A DNA stretch of 64,000 bases, from positions 496,001-560,000 of the forward strand of contig NZ_UWNY01000001.1 in NCBI RefSeq assembly GCF_900604285.1. Direction: 5' to 3'. The notes below the pieces were generated by a model, which was given only the letters and a program-made list of their open reading frames with translations, searched no databases and had not been told where the DNA came from. A program made the translations under genes and the position numbers. Below, piece after piece: positions 1-8,981 of the stretch (position 1 is its first letter; the number at the start of each line of letters is the position of its first letter). Origin of the DNA: Varibaculum vaginae (GTDB lineage: Bacteria > Actinomycetota > Actinomycetes > Actinomycetales > Actinomycetaceae).

Positions 1-330
1 GTTGTGTTGTGTTGGGTGTGTTGCCCCGAGCGCTTGCGCTTGAGGGCATTTTTCGACGCGGCGGTATGTAAAACTGCGGAGCGGTTTTACAGATACCGCA
101 AGGTGTTTGGTGTGTTGTGTTGTGTTGGGTGTGTTGCCCCGAGCGCTTGCGCTTGAGGGCATTTTTCGACGCGGCGGTATGTAAAACTGCGGAGCGGTTT
201 TACAGATACCGCAAGGTGTTTGGTGTGTTGTGTTGGGTGTGTTGCCCCGAGCGCTTGCGCTTGAGGGCATTTTTCGACGCGGCGGTATGTAAAACTGCGG
301 AGCGGTTTTACTTTTGCCGCAAGGTTTTTA
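1..330. repeat. Three ~110-bp tandem repeats with internal hairpins
   Basis: The segment TTGCCCCGAGCGCTTGCG recurs at about 21, 134 and 242, so unit spacing is 113 then 108 bp; the 5-bp difference is one extra TGTGT in a GT-rich linker. Each unit carries a strong inverted repeat: GCGGTAT and GTAAAAC on one arm, GTTTTAC and ATACCGC on the other, around a short G-rich loop. The third copy decays after GTTTTAC and runs into the next gene. The array touches the left edge of the window and may continue. Units are near-identical with no unique spacers, so this is not a CRISPR. Function unknown. Confidence 0.85.
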
Positions 331-337
331 GTGGGGT

Positions 338-1390
338 GTGGTGGGCAGACGTAGAAAGCGCAGGCCAGGGGAGCGCCCGCCCGCGCGGCGGGGAATTGAC
401 CCGGTGGGGTTTACTTTTAGTGGTGAGGGCTCGTTGAGCCAGCAATTGCAAGCCCAGCTGGAACGCAAATTATCGCTGTCTACCGCTGAGATTGCAGATT
501 TTGTTGCTAAGGCGTTCGCGGCGGGGGATGTGGTTTCCCCCTTGGGGATTGCTCTTCCCTCGGACAGTAAGCTCTTGGCAGGTCAGCGCTACTATCTGCA
601 TAGAGTAGCCCAGGATGAGGGTACTGCCTTACCGAAGCTGCAGGTTCTTTGGGAGGGCAAGGGGGCAATCGTAATAAATAAACCCGCCACCCTGGCAACT
701 ATTCCCCGCGGATCCTGGGTTGCCCGTTCGGTGCTGGTAGCGGCTCGCCGTCAATTTCGCAATGATCAAATAACTGCCGCGCATCGCCTAGATCGCCTCA
801 CTACCGGATGTTTACTGCTGACCCTCGATCCGAAATATCGGGCGCGTTACCAGCAGCTATTTGATTGCCGGCAGGTTAAAAAAACTTACCTGGCGCGCAG
901 CCGGGGAGTTGCTAGTGGAGGAGAGGACGGGGTTCCTCAGGTGGGGGAGTGTTTCGATTTTCAGCTTGCAATGTTTAAGGAAACCGGCTCGTTGACAGTG
1001 TCTATTGGGCAGCCCCCGGTAGGACGGAAGGTAGCCCACTGTCAAAGCCGAACTCGAGGCCTCATTCTCAGAGAATTCCTCTTCCCCGAAAAGACAGGGG
1101 GAGAGGGAGACTTAAACCCGGGAAGGGAGGCCGCAGCAGGAAAAGAATTGTTATGGCAGTTGGAGCCGGAAACCGGGTTCACTCATCAGTTGCGTGCTAC
1201 CTTGTCACATTTCGGGTATCCCATTCTGGGAGATCCCCTCTACCCGGTAGTGCAGCCCGCGAATGCCCCAGAAAACATGGAGCCCCAGCTGTGTCTACAT
1301 GCCCAAGAACTACAGTTTCCTGACCCGGAAAATCCCGGTAACCTCGTAACTGTCACTGCCCCCACTCCTGTCTGGGCTAAGGTGTCTTAA
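338..1390 (+). CDS. RluA-family RNA pseudouridine synthase
   Basis: Predicted to isomerise specific uridines in rRNA or tRNA to pseudouridine in the cytoplasm. The catalytic signature HRLDRLTTG is present (Asp about residue 152), preceded by a motif-I-like VINKPATLATIP. The C-terminal ETGFTHQLRATLSHFGYPILGDPLY is the RluA-type substrate-fold motif, interrupted here only by my reading of it in pieces. At 350 aa it is a normal length, with a basic 20-residue N-terminus that may not be translated. The assigned GTG start lies at the end of the tandem-repeat block without an obvious ribosome binding site, so a later start is possible. It stands alone, and the exact RNA target cannot be read from the sequence. 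Confidence 0.85.
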   Translation: MVGRRRKRRPGERPPARRGIDPVGFTFSGEGSLSQQLQAQLERKLSLSTAEIADFVAKAFAAGDVVSPLGIALPSDSKLLAGQRYYLHRVAQDEGTALPKLQVLWEGKGAIVINKPATLATIPRGSWVARSVLVAARRQFRNDQITAAHRLDRLTTGCLLLTLDPKYRARYQQLFDCRQVKKTYLARSRGVASGGEDGVPQVGECFDFQLAMFKETGSLTVSIGQPPVGRKVAHCQSRTRGLILREFLFPEKTGGEGDLNPGREAAAGKELLWQLEPETGFTHQLRATLSHFGYPILGDPLYPVVQPANAPENMEPQLCLHAQELQFPDPENPGNLVTVTAPTPVWAKVS

Positions 1391-1621
1391 ACTAACTAGT
1401 TGCACTCGAAAAGTTAAAGAGAATTTCAATTTATTAAGGAATATGCAAAAAACACGTAAAATGTGCGGGCAAAATATCTATACGGCACGTAACAATTACT
1501 TAGCTAGTGTAGCTGCAATAATTCCTGTTGTCTGTGCTGGTGCATCCGTTAAATAGAGAATCAGCTCTCAATATCTTCCCTGGCTAAGACAGGGCTGACG
1601 ATACCGCTTAAGCTATAACCC

Positions 1622-2377
1622 ATGCGAGAAAGGCTGCCGTTTTTATTTATTCAATGCCGTCCCGCGGGAAAAATAGCGCGTGACGAGCTGCAAAGTGTCT
1701 CCGAGGTGACTGGACTTGGGGTTGGCCAAGATTTGCAGTCTCACCTGTTGCCTGAAGAAAGCGACCTTGACCTACTACGCGACTTGGATATTGCGAATGC
1801 GTATAGCGCAGTTATTATTTCTGGTTCTCCATTTCGAGCACAACTGCCGAACAGCTCCGAAAAATCCATGTCAGGGCAGCTATCTAACCAGCTAATGCCG
1901 CTCATACATTATTTGCTAGAACAGGACTTTCCTACTTTGGGAATCTGCTATGGAATGCAAATGTTAGCGTTGGCTTCCGGCATTGCTTTAACTGACCACA
2001 CCGGGGAAGATCTGCAAGCGGTGCAGGTTAGATTAACCACGGAGGGGCAAGCTGACCCGGTAACTGGGCAGCTGGAGCCAATAATCCGCTCCTACACGGG
2101 GCACGGGGATTCTTTAGGAGACCTTCCCGGGGGTGCAACTTTGTTGGGCAGCGGGAAACATTGTCACTACCAACTACTTCGCTTTAAAAATAATCTTTAT
2201 GGCACCCAGTTTCACCCCGAAATCACCACTGCGGGAATGCAGATTCGTATCGACCAATATGGTAATGCCTATTATGCTGCGGCAGAACGAAAAGCGGTTA
2301 TTGCTCGCTGTATGAATCAAGACGTTACCAGCTCTCATCGGCTGTTATCAGCCTTTACTGAATATTTTCGTCGCTAG
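1622..2377 (+). CDS. Class I glutamine amidotransferase-like protein
   Basis: A stand-alone triad-type (class I) glutamine amidotransferase domain of 251 aa. The nucleophile elbow GICYGMQ places Cys at residue 109, and FHPE supplies His198 and Glu200, so the triad is intact. The enzyme should hydrolyse glutamine or a gamma-glutamyl compound and either pass on ammonia or release the glutamyl group. It lies 10 bp upstream of a GCS2-type ligase on the same strand, so the two are probably co-transcribed and may make and break gamma-glutamyl bonds in one pathway. No synthetase domain is fused to it, and the sequence is not clearly GuaA, CarA or PuuD. The substrate is unknown. Confidence 0.75.
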   Translation: MRERLPFLFIQCRPAGKIARDELQSVSEVTGLGVGQDLQSHLLPEESDLDLLRDLDIANAYSAVIISGSPFRAQLPNSSEKSMSGQLSNQLMPLIHYLLEQDFPTLGICYGMQMLALASGIALTDHTGEDLQAVQVRLTTEGQADPVTGQLEPIIRSYTGHGDSLGDLPGGATLLGSGKHCHYQLLRFKNNLYGTQFHPEITTAGMQIRIDQYGNAYYAAAERKAVIARCMNQDVTSSHRLLSAFTEYFRR

Positions 2378-2387
2378 GAGGTACCTG

Positions 2388-3587
2388 ATGAGCATCAAAT
2401 TTTCACAATCGGAGCGTTCCACCATCGGTATCGAATGGGAACTACAGTTAATTGATAAAGACTCCTATGATCTGCGCCAATGCGCAAGCGCGGTAATAGA
2501 GGAAGTTGAGCGTTTACACCCGCAGAACTCCCTAGTGCACCGGGAAATGCTGCTTAATACGGTGGAAGTGATCTCTCGTCCTCGCCGCAACGTGCATGAT
2601 TGCCTGATGGATTTGCAAGAGGGAATAAACCTGGTGCGTCCAGTCATCTCTGCACTGCGGGTAGAGCTGGCCTCCGCGGGATCCCACCCCTTCGCTAATC
2701 CCAGCTACCAGCAGGTCACTGACAGTAAACGCTATGAAGAGCTGGTTAACCGTACCCAGTATTGGGGACGTCAAATGTTACTTTTCGGTACCCATGTGCA
2801 TGTGGGGGTAGAAGATCGCGACAAAGTTTTGCCGATACAAAACTATTTGATTAGTAAGCTGGGGCATATTCAAGCTTTGTTTGCGGCCTCTCCCTTCTGG
2901 GCAGGAGTCGATACTGGGTATTGCGACAACCGTGCGATGGTATTTCAGCAGCTCCCCACTGCTGGCAAGCCCTATCAATTTGAGACCTGGGAACAGCTGG
3001 AAGATTTCACTGCGGCGATGTTAAAAACCGGAGTGATTAATTCCTTTGACGAGGTGCGATGGGATATTCGTCCCTCGCCCAAGTTTGGCACTATTGAAGC
3101 ACGAGTAGCGGATGCCTCCTCAACTTTGAAAGAGGTCGCAGCCTGTGCCGCACTTACGCAAGCCTTGGTAGAGACAGCTTCGCGGCAGCTGGACGCAGGT
3201 AAACAGCTCCCGGTACTGCCCGACTGGTTTGTACGGGAAAATCGTTGGCGCGCTGCCCGCTACGGAATAGATGCCGTCTTGATCGAGGACGGGCAGGGGG
3301 AAGAATGTCTGCTCACCGAATACCTGCCGTCTTGGCTGGAAGAACTTACTCCCGCCGCCGAAGATCTAGGCTGCGCCGACGAACTCTGGTCGCTGCTCGA
3401 GATAGTAAAACTAGGAGTCGGCTACCAGCGGCAACGAGTCATTTATGAGCGCACCCATTCTTACGAGGCGGTAGTAGCTTTCCTGATGGCAGAAATGAAA
3501 GCAGGCGAGCCGCTAGACCCAGGACATTTCGTGGATAAGTCCCTGCACCAAAGCGGGGTCAAAGGGTGGAAAGTCCGCGCCCGCTAA
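2388..3587 (+). CDS. GCS2-family carboxylate-amine ligase (YbdK/EgtA-like glutamate-cysteine ligase)
   Basis: ATP-dependent ligase of the glutamate-cysteine ligase type 2 family, 399 aa, which is normal for YbdK/EgtA-like proteins. Features seen: N-terminal TIGIEWELQLID (a glutamate-rich metal/ATP-binding strand), FGTHVHVGVEDRDKV, and WDIRPSPKFGTIEARVAD near residue 225-240, all typical of the GCS2 fold. The start is supported by TAGGAGG 8 bp upstream of the ATG. It forms a two-gene unit with the preceding amidotransferase. Known relatives make gamma-glutamylcysteine or have weak activity of this kind; which amine is used here is not shown. No glutathione synthetase or ergothioneine genes lie nearby. 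Confidence 0.82.
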   Translation: MSIKFSQSERSTIGIEWELQLIDKDSYDLRQCASAVIEEVERLHPQNSLVHREMLLNTVEVISRPRRNVHDCLMDLQEGINLVRPVISALRVELASAGSHPFANPSYQQVTDSKRYEELVNRTQYWGRQMLLFGTHVHVGVEDRDKVLPIQNYLISKLGHIQALFAASPFWAGVDTGYCDNRAMVFQQLPTAGKPYQFETWEQLEDFTAAMLKTGVINSFDEVRWDIRPSPKFGTIEARVADASSTLKEVAACAALTQALVETASRQLDAGKQLPVLPDWFVRENRWRAARYGIDAVLIEDGQGEECLLTEYLPSWLEELTPAAEDLGCADELWSLLEIVKLGVGYQRQRVIYERTHSYEAVVAFLMAEMKAGEPLDPGHFVDKSLHQSGVKGWKVRAR

Positions 3588-3724
3588 TCACGCGAATCCA
3601 CAAGTGTCTTGATTTAAAGAGGGCGCGGGGGAGGGATTCTATCCGAGCAGACAGACTGCACATTACCAGCTGTGATGCTCGGAAACTCGGAGCTAAAATC
3701 ATAAACTTATACGTCTTAGTGCAT

Positions 3725-3763
3725 AAGAAATCGGGGAGAGACTAGGTCTCTCCCCGATTTCTT
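3725..3763. terminator. Bidirectional terminator between convergent genes
   Basis: A perfect 18-bp inverted repeat (arms AAGAAATCGGGGAGAGAC and its complement) around a 3-nt loop, lying between the converging ligase gene and the amino acid permease gene. The A-rich and T-rich arm ends make it usable in both directions. Confidence 0.85.
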
Positions 3764-3790
3764 GGGCAGGAGGAAAAACTCTTCCCCGCA
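3757..3790 (+). repeat. Copy of dispersed intergenic motif (GGAGGAAAAAC family)
   Basis: Directly after the terminator loop the sequence reads ATTTCTTGGGC then AGGAGGAAAAAC then TCTTCCCCGCAC. The first 22 bases match the stretch at 62030-62052 almost exactly, including the position right after a hairpin arm. This is one of several copies of the family in the window. Confidence 0.6.
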
Positions 3791-3821
3791 CTTAGTTTTA
3801 GGGATGTATCGCGCTTAAGCG

Positions 3822-5297
3822 CTACTGATTATCTGGAGCTCCGGTTTCGGCGGAAGTGTTCGCAGTAAACATGTCATGGTCAACGTAGTTGCGCACCACC
3901 AGCCAGGCCAGCGCCAACACTACCGTCACCGAAGCAAAAGCGATAATCGCGGCCGGTCCGAGTCCTCCCTCGAACCACATTAAAACGATCATCGCGGCTA
4001 GCACGGCTAACACTAGATAGTTGGTGTAAGGTGCCCAGGGGACATGGAACTGCGGGCGCTGCAATCCGTTACGGCGGCAGTGCCGCACGAAAAGGATATT
4101 TGAAATCATCACCGAACCCCACATGGAACAAATCCCGATACCAGCCATATAGGCGATAACATCAAATGCTTCGGTGGGGTGGATCATATTGATCAGCACC
4201 CCCACTAGCCCGACAGTACCGGCAGCAGTGATGGCGGCAAAAGGCACCGCATTACGGTTCATGCCAGCTAAGAAACGCGGAGCTGAACCTGAAACTGCCA
4301 GGGAGCGTAATCCGCGCCCACAGGTATAAAGTTCGGCGTTAATCGCACTGGCAGCTGCCAGCATTACCACGATATTCATGATGCTTCCGGCGGCGGGAAT
4401 ACCAATAGCGGTAAAGAAAGTAACGAAAGGAGATTCATTCTTGTCGTAAACGTTATGTGGTAATAGCAAAGTGAAGAGCACGATGCATCCCATGTAGAAC
4501 AGCAGAATCCGCCACATCATAGAGTTAACTGCTCGCGGCATTTCCTTTTGGGGATCCTCAGCTTCTCCAGCGGCAGCTCCTAAATATTCGCTACCGCCGT
4601 AAGCGAAAAGAACCCCTAGTGACATGGTGACCATGGTGAATGCTCCCTTGGGGAAGAGCCCACCGTGATCGGTAATCGAGCCCACTCCCGGTTGGTAAAC
4701 CTGGCCGCCCACGGTCAGGTTGATACCGAAAATTAAGACTACAATCGCCAAAAGCATGAAGATTACGATGGCCGCGACCTTAATCATCGCGAACCAGAAC
4801 TCGAACTCCCCGAAAAATTTAACGGAGGCGAGATTAACTATCACCATCAACGCTAGGGCAATGAAAGCCCAGCCCCACTGAGGAATCACCTGGAAAATCT
4901 TCCAGTAATGCATATAGTTAGCGATTGCGGTGATATCGGCCATTAGCGCAGAAGAATAGGTGATAAAAGCAAACCAACCGGTGAAATAGGCCCCACGCTC
5001 ACCCATAAACTCACGAGCATGGGAAATAAATCCGCCCGAGGAGGGACGATACAGGCTAAGTTCGGCGAGGGCACGCAGCATTAAGTAGGCCACCCCGCCG
5101 CAGATCGCATAAACAATGGCTACTGAGGGACCGCCCTCAGAGATACGTCCTGAAGCCCCAAAAAACAGGCCGGACCCGATGGCCCCGCCCAGCGCAATCA
5201 TGCGCATGTGGCGAGACTTTAAAGCCCGGCGGTATCCGACATCGGATTTGTCGCGGTGAGATGCTGTCCCCGCTGCCGACGGTTGAGTTTCGCTCAT
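3822..5297 (-). CDS. APC-family amino acid permease (AnsP/CycA-like)
   Basis: Secondary amino acid/proton symporter of the AAT group, 491 aa, with about 12 hydrophobic segments. The first helix carries the family motif MIALGGAIGSGLFFGASG, and RPSSGGFISHAREF follows helix 2. The pattern VPQWGWAFIALALMVIVNL and the later GESPF-like segment NESPFVTFFTAIGIP resemble L-asparagine permease AnsP most closely, so asparagine or a related amino acid is the best guess. The cytoplasmic N-terminus (about 30 aa) is hydrophilic. It is a single gene pointing away from glyA, with AGGAGAAAT just before its ATG. Substrate assignment is inference. Confidence 0.85.
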   Translation of the reverse strand: MSETQPSAAGTASHRDKSDVGYRRALKSRHMRMIALGGAIGSGLFFGASGRISEGGPSVAIVYAICGGVAYLMLRALAELSLYRPSSGGFISHAREFMGERGAYFTGWFAFITYSSALMADITAIANYMHYWKIFQVIPQWGWAFIALALMVIVNLASVKFFGEFEFWFAMIKVAAIVIFMLLAIVVLIFGINLTVGGQVYQPGVGSITDHGGLFPKGAFTMVTMSLGVLFAYGGSEYLGAAAGEAEDPQKEMPRAVNSMMWRILLFYMGCIVLFTLLLPHNVYDKNESPFVTFFTAIGIPAAGSIMNIVVMLAAASAINAELYTCGRGLRSLAVSGSAPRFLAGMNRNAVPFAAITAAGTVGLVGVLINMIHPTEAFDVIAYMAGIGICSMWGSVMISNILFVRHCRRNGLQRPQFHVPWAPYTNYLVLAVLAAMIVLMWFEGGLGPAAIIAFASVTVVLALAWLVVRNYVDHDMFTANTSAETGAPDNQ

Positions 5298-5461
5298 TAA
5301 ATTTCTCCTAAGTTTTACCTATTAGTGCTCGATAACAGAGCACATAGGGAGTATAGGTGAGGTGGGTGCCAGACTTTAGAGGCAGTCAGCATTTGGAATC
5401 GAGCGTTTAACAACAAACTATTTAGGTAAAAGCGTCCTAGGTCACGGTAGACTAAAGAGGT

Positions 5462-5535
5462 AACCGTGACTGGCGTAGGTGGGATACCACCGGGGAGCAA
5501 GTTGTTAATCAGTCGCTCGCCTGGGCTGATTCAGC
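5462..5535 (+). promoter_or_regulatory. ZTP (pfl) riboswitch upstream of glyA
   Basis: The leader of glyA contains the conserved blocks of the pfl/ZTP aptamer in order: CGTGACTGGCG (5465-5475), the hairpin GGTGG-GATA-CCACC (5478-5491), GGGGAGC, a variable stem, and GCCTGGGC (5519-5526). The ribosome binding site AAGGAAG follows about 20 nt later with no U-rich terminator between, which suggests translational control or an unusual expression platform. Known members bind ZTP/ZMP, which accumulate when 10-formyl-THF is short, and turn on one-carbon genes. The position before glyA-folD fits exactly. Confidence 0.9.
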
Positions 5536-5556
5536 ACTAACAATAAGGAAGAGTCA

Positions 5557-6849
5557 ATGGGAGATAAACTTCTTATCCGATCCATCTCGCAAGTGGATCC
5601 CGAAATCGCAGCAGTTTTGAACCAAGAGTTAGAGCGGCAACGCGGCACCTTGGAAATGATTGCTTCCGAAAACTTTGTACCGCGCGCTGTATTGCAGGCG
5701 CAAGGATCTGTCCTCACCAATAAATACGCGGAAGGCTATCCGGGGCGTCGATATTACGGAGGATGCGAGGCGGTAGATGTAGCTGAGAATCTGGCTCGCG
5801 ATCGAGCTAAAGAAGTATTTTCCGCCGACTTCGCCAATGTGCAACCCCATTCGGGGGCTCAAGCCAATGCGGCTGTTTTATCGGCACTGGCAAAGCCGGG
5901 TGACACCATTATGGGGTTGGCGCTAGATCATGGTGGACATCTTACCCACGGTATGAAAATCAATTTTTCCGGCCAGCTTTATAACGCCACCGCTTATCAG
6001 GTGGATAAGGAAAGCAGCTGGGTAGATATGGATCAGGTACGTGACGCGGCCTTGAAATACCGTCCGAAAGTAATTATCGCGGGCTGGTCGGCCTATCCTC
6101 GCCAGGAAGACTTTAAAGCTTTCCGTGAAGTTGCAGACGAGGTGGGTGCCTATCTGTGGACAGATATGGCTCACTTTGCGGGGCTGGTGGCTGCCGGTTT
6201 GCACCCGAACCCGGTGCCGTATTCCGATGTGGTTTCTACGACCGTCCACAAGACTTTGGGGGGGCCGCGTTCCGGGATGATTTTGTCTCGCGATAAAGAG
6301 CTTGGTAAGAAAATTAATTCCGCGGTATTCCCCGGTCAGCAGGGTGGCCCCTTAATGCATGTGGTGGCGGCAAAAGCAGTCGCGATGAAGATTGCGGGCA
6401 GTGAGGAGTTTAAAGAACGGCAACAGCGCACGCTCGAGGGCGCGAAAATTTTGGCGGAACGACTAACGCAACCGGATGTGGCTGATTGTGGGATTTCTCT
6501 TTTGACCGGGGGAACCGACGTGCACCTGGTGATGGTGGATCTTCGCAACTCCCCCCTAGACGGCCAGCAAGGTGAAGATTTGCTACACGAGTCCGGCATT
6601 ACCATCAATCGCAACACGGTACCTTTCGATCCGCGTCCTCCTCGAGTAGGATCCGGGCTGCGCATTGGTACCCCGGCACTGGCTACTCGTGGTTTCGGAA
6701 AGAAAGAGTTCAGTGAAGTATCCGAGATTATCGCCGGAGTTTTGGTGGATGCCTGCAAGGGGAAGGTTGATACTTCTAGCTACCGCGAGCGGGTGAAGGC
6801 TCTGATCAAGCGCTTCCCCCTCTACTTGGGGATTAACCAGGTTGTTTAG
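5557..6849 (+). CDS. glyA: Serine hydroxymethyltransferase
   Basis: PLP enzyme converting serine and THF to glycine and 5,10-methylene-THF, the main source of one-carbon units. It has 430 aa, a normal length. The PLP lysine is K232 in [14 protein letters not shown]. The N-terminal [18 protein letters not shown], the [11 protein letters not shown] motif and the substrate-binding VNPNTVPFD-like segment [13 protein letters not shown] are all present. It is the first gene after a ZTP riboswitch and is followed after 77 bp by folD, which uses its methylene-THF product. Confidence 0.97.
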   Translation: MGDKLLIRSISQVDPEIAAVLNQELERQRGTLEMIASENFVPRAVLQAQGSVLTNKYAEGYPGRRYYGGCEAVDVAENLARDRAKEVFSADFANVQPHSGAQANAAVLSALAKPGDTIMGLALDHGGHLTHGMKINFSGQLYNATAYQVDKESSWVDMDQVRDAALKYRPKVIIAGWSAYPRQEDFKAFREVADEVGAYLWTDMAHFAGLVAAGLHPNPVPYSDVVSTTVHKTLGGPRSGMILSRDKELGKKINSAVFPGQQGGPLMHVVAAKAVAMKIAGSEEFKERQQRTLEGAKILAERLTQPDVADCGISLLTGGTDVHLVMVDLRNSPLDGQQGEDLLHESGITINRNTVPFDPRPPRVGSGLRIGTPALATRGFGKKEFSEVSEIIAGVLVDACKGKVDTSSYRERVKALIKRFPLYLGINQVV

Positions 6850-6874
6850 AGCTAAATAGATAAGTTTTTCGGAT

Positions 6875-6907
6875 GGCGCGGGCAGATTATTACAGTCTGC
6901 TCGCGCC
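6875..6907 (+). other. Intercistronic hairpin between glyA and folD
   Basis: A 12-bp stem (GGCGCGGGCAGA against TCTGCTCGCGCC, one G-U pair) with a 9-nt loop, ending 19 nt before the folD ATG. No U-run follows, so it is more likely an mRNA-processing or stability element or a partial attenuator than a full terminator. Confidence 0.55.
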
Positions 6908-6926
6908 CTCAAGCTAAGGAGAGCAG

Positions 6927-7829
6927 ATGCGTAAAGGATGGAGCGGGGACGCGATTTTGCTGGATGGGGCGGCGCGGGCTCAACAGTTGAAAGAACAGAT
7001 GTGTCACCAGGTAGAGCAGCTGCATCAACGGGGAATTAAACCGGGTTTGGGAACCATTTTGGTGGGTTCCGACCCGGGATCAGTTTCCTATGTAGCAGGA
7101 AAGCATCGTGATTGCGCCGAGGTAGGAATCGAGTCGATTCGGGTGGAACTGCCCGATACGGTTTCTACTGACCAGGTTTTGGCAGAAATTGAAAAACTCA
7201 ACGAAAATCCTGCATGTACCGGCTATATTGTCCAACTTCCGCTGCCACGCCAAGTCGATGTTAATCAGGTACTAGAGGCAATCGATCCCGATAAAGATGC
7301 TGACGGTTTGCACCCTATGAACCTGGGAAGGCTAGTGTTGCGAGTTAAAGAGCCGGTAACCTCACCCCTGCCTTGCACCCCGCGCGCCTGTATTGATTTG
7401 CTGCAGCAATACCAGGTTCCTTTAGAAGGGGCACAGGTATGCGTAGTAGGTCGCGGCACCACGGTGGGGCGTTCCCTGCCGTTGATGCTCACCCGTAAAG
7501 ATATTAACGCTACCGTCACTTGCTGCCATACCGGAACTAGGGATCTAGCCGCCTATACACGAGAAGCAGACGTGATTGTAGCCTGCGCGGGATCGGCGGG
7601 AATTATTAAGCCGGAAATGGTAAAAAAGGGCGCGGCGGTACTGGATGTAGGAGTATCCCGCGGCGCGGTTAATCCGGAAACCGGGAAAGCTTGCTTAGAG
7701 GGCGATGTAGCCGAGGGGGTAGATCAGGTAGCAGGTTGGCTTTCTCCAAACCCGGCAGGCATCGGGCCTATGACTCGGGCGAATCTGCTGCTCAATGTGG
7801 TGGAAACCGCTGTCCGGCAGGCAGGTTAG
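6927..7829 (+). CDS. folD: Methylene-THF dehydrogenase / methenyl-THF cyclohydrolase
   Basis: Bifunctional cytoplasmic enzyme turning 5,10-methylene-THF into 10-formyl-THF with NADP. It has 300 aa. Motifs seen: [15 protein letters not shown] (the YxxxK catalytic lysine), [39 protein letters not shown] (Rossmann nucleotide loop; here RGTTVG rather than the commoner RSxxVG) and [14 protein letters not shown]. Start at ATG with CTAAGGAGAG upstream. Its place downstream of a ZTP riboswitch and glyA makes a complete serine-to-formyl-THF branch that feeds purine synthesis. Confidence 0.95.
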   Translation: MRKGWSGDAILLDGAARAQQLKEQMCHQVEQLHQRGIKPGLGTILVGSDPGSVSYVAGKHRDCAEVGIESIRVELPDTVSTDQVLAEIEKLNENPACTGYIVQLPLPRQVDVNQVLEAIDPDKDADGLHPMNLGRLVLRVKEPVTSPLPCTPRACIDLLQQYQVPLEGAQVCVVGRGTTVGRSLPLMLTRKDINATVTCCHTGTRDLAAYTREADVIVACAGSAGIIKPEMVKKGAAVLDVGVSRGAVNPETGKACLEGDVAEGVDQVAGWLSPNPAGIGPMTRANLLLNVVETAVRQAG

Positions 7830-7843
7830 GTGGGAAATAACCC

Positions 7844-8953
7844 ATGCGTTTGCGTAAACTTTCGATTCCTGTAATCCTGCTCGCTACTCTTGCCCTTACT
7901 CTGGGGGGATGTGCCTCCTCATCAAAAGTCACTTCCGGTGCGAAACCTACGGGCGGAGCTAAAACAAGTGGAGTGTTCTGTCTGGTTGAGAGAAAGAAGT
8001 CTCAAGATATGCGGGCGGCAGCACTCACTAAAGCTATGAAAGAGGCGCTGGCGAAACCAGAAAACAAGAAAAGGTTGCAGGCTGAAAAGATCAGCGTAGA
8101 GAAAACCTCGCAGATTAGCAGTCAGCTAAAGAAAAAGAAATGCAAAAATGTGCTTTCCGTAGAGCCGAAATTTGCGCAGGAAATGGTACGGATCGCTAAA
8201 GGTAAAACAGAAATAAACTTTGCAATCATGGGGGCGATAGGGCAGGTTAAAGCGTTACCGAATGCTTCCGGAATTGATTTTGATTTGCGACAACCCGCAT
8301 TCTTAGCCGGATATGCTGCTGCCGGAGTTACTAAAAGCGGCCAGGTGGGGGCAGTTAGTGATTTTCTACGGGAAGATACCGGTACAAACCCGGGTAGAGC
8401 CCTCGGAAACGACCCGGCTTCTGCTTGGGCAAGCGCGTTTCGCCTGGGCGTTGAATACTATAACCAGTTCAAAGGCTCGGGGATTAAATTCTTTTCTGGC
8501 GAGCAAAGCGGAGGTGGGGCACTGCGGGTAAAAACTGCGCAACTGCATGAACAACTACTGAAACTCGCGGATGAAAAGGTTGATGTTATTTTCGTGGTGG
8601 CCAATCCGTCAGAAACCGGGGCAGTAGCGGAGCTGGCGGCTAAAGATGCGGCAGCTATCTGGACTGGGCAAGACCTGGCAGCCAGGACCCCCGATTTGAA
8701 AGCAAATGTGCTCACCTCAGTGGTTATTGATGCTTCCGGATGCACGAAAAAGCTGCTAAAACAGTTGCAAACCGACTCGATTGCCGGTAGCGACTACCGG
8801 GGGACTCTCAAAAACACCGGAGTTAAACTAGCTGGTTGGGGTGAATATGCTCCCAGATTTTCTGACAGTCTTACTGCGGAACTAGCCGGAATCCGTAGCC
8901 AAATCGACAGCGGAAAAATAGATATCGCGAAACTTGAGGCTCATCGCGGCTAG
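7844..8953 (+). CDS. BMP/PnrA-like substrate-binding lipoprotein
   Basis: Exported lipoprotein of 369 aa. The signal peptide has a basic N-terminus and hydrophobic core and ends in the lipobox LTLGGC, so lipidation is predicted at Cys23. The body has the periplasmic-binding fold pattern of basic membrane proteins; RQPAFLAGYAAAGVTKSGQVGAV-type sequence (residues about 150-170) and a later SxFRLGVEYYN segment are the best family marks. It starts 14 bp after folD in the ZTP-controlled operon. PnrA relatives bind purine nucleosides, which would suit a purine-stress operon, but no ABC ATPase or permease lies alongside and the ligand is not known. Confidence 0.7.
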   Translation: MRLRKLSIPVILLATLALTLGGCASSSKVTSGAKPTGGAKTSGVFCLVERKKSQDMRAAALTKAMKEALAKPENKKRLQAEKISVEKTSQISSQLKKKKCKNVLSVEPKFAQEMVRIAKGKTEINFAIMGAIGQVKALPNASGIDFDLRQPAFLAGYAAAGVTKSGQVGAVSDFLREDTGTNPGRALGNDPASAWASAFRLGVEYYNQFKGSGIKFFSGEQSGGGALRVKTAQLHEQLLKLADEKVDVIFVVANPSETGAVAELAAKDAAAIWTGQDLAARTPDLKANVLTSVVIDASGCTKKLLKQLQTDSIAGSDYRGTLKNTGVKLAGWGEYAPRFSDSLTAELAGIRSQIDSGKIDIAKLEAHRG

Positions 8954-8981
8954 ACGAGAAATGCAAGGTAAAGGGGGAAAG

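Noticed and set aside
1-330. CRISPR array at the left edge
   Set aside because: Units are identical over nearly their whole length and have no unique spacers.
117-437. Open frame of 106 codons made of two 36-residue repeats
   Set aside because: It is the translation of the tandem DNA repeats. The first unit is out of frame with the next two (113 against 108 bp), there is no ribosome binding site, and the end overlaps the pseudouridine synthase gene.
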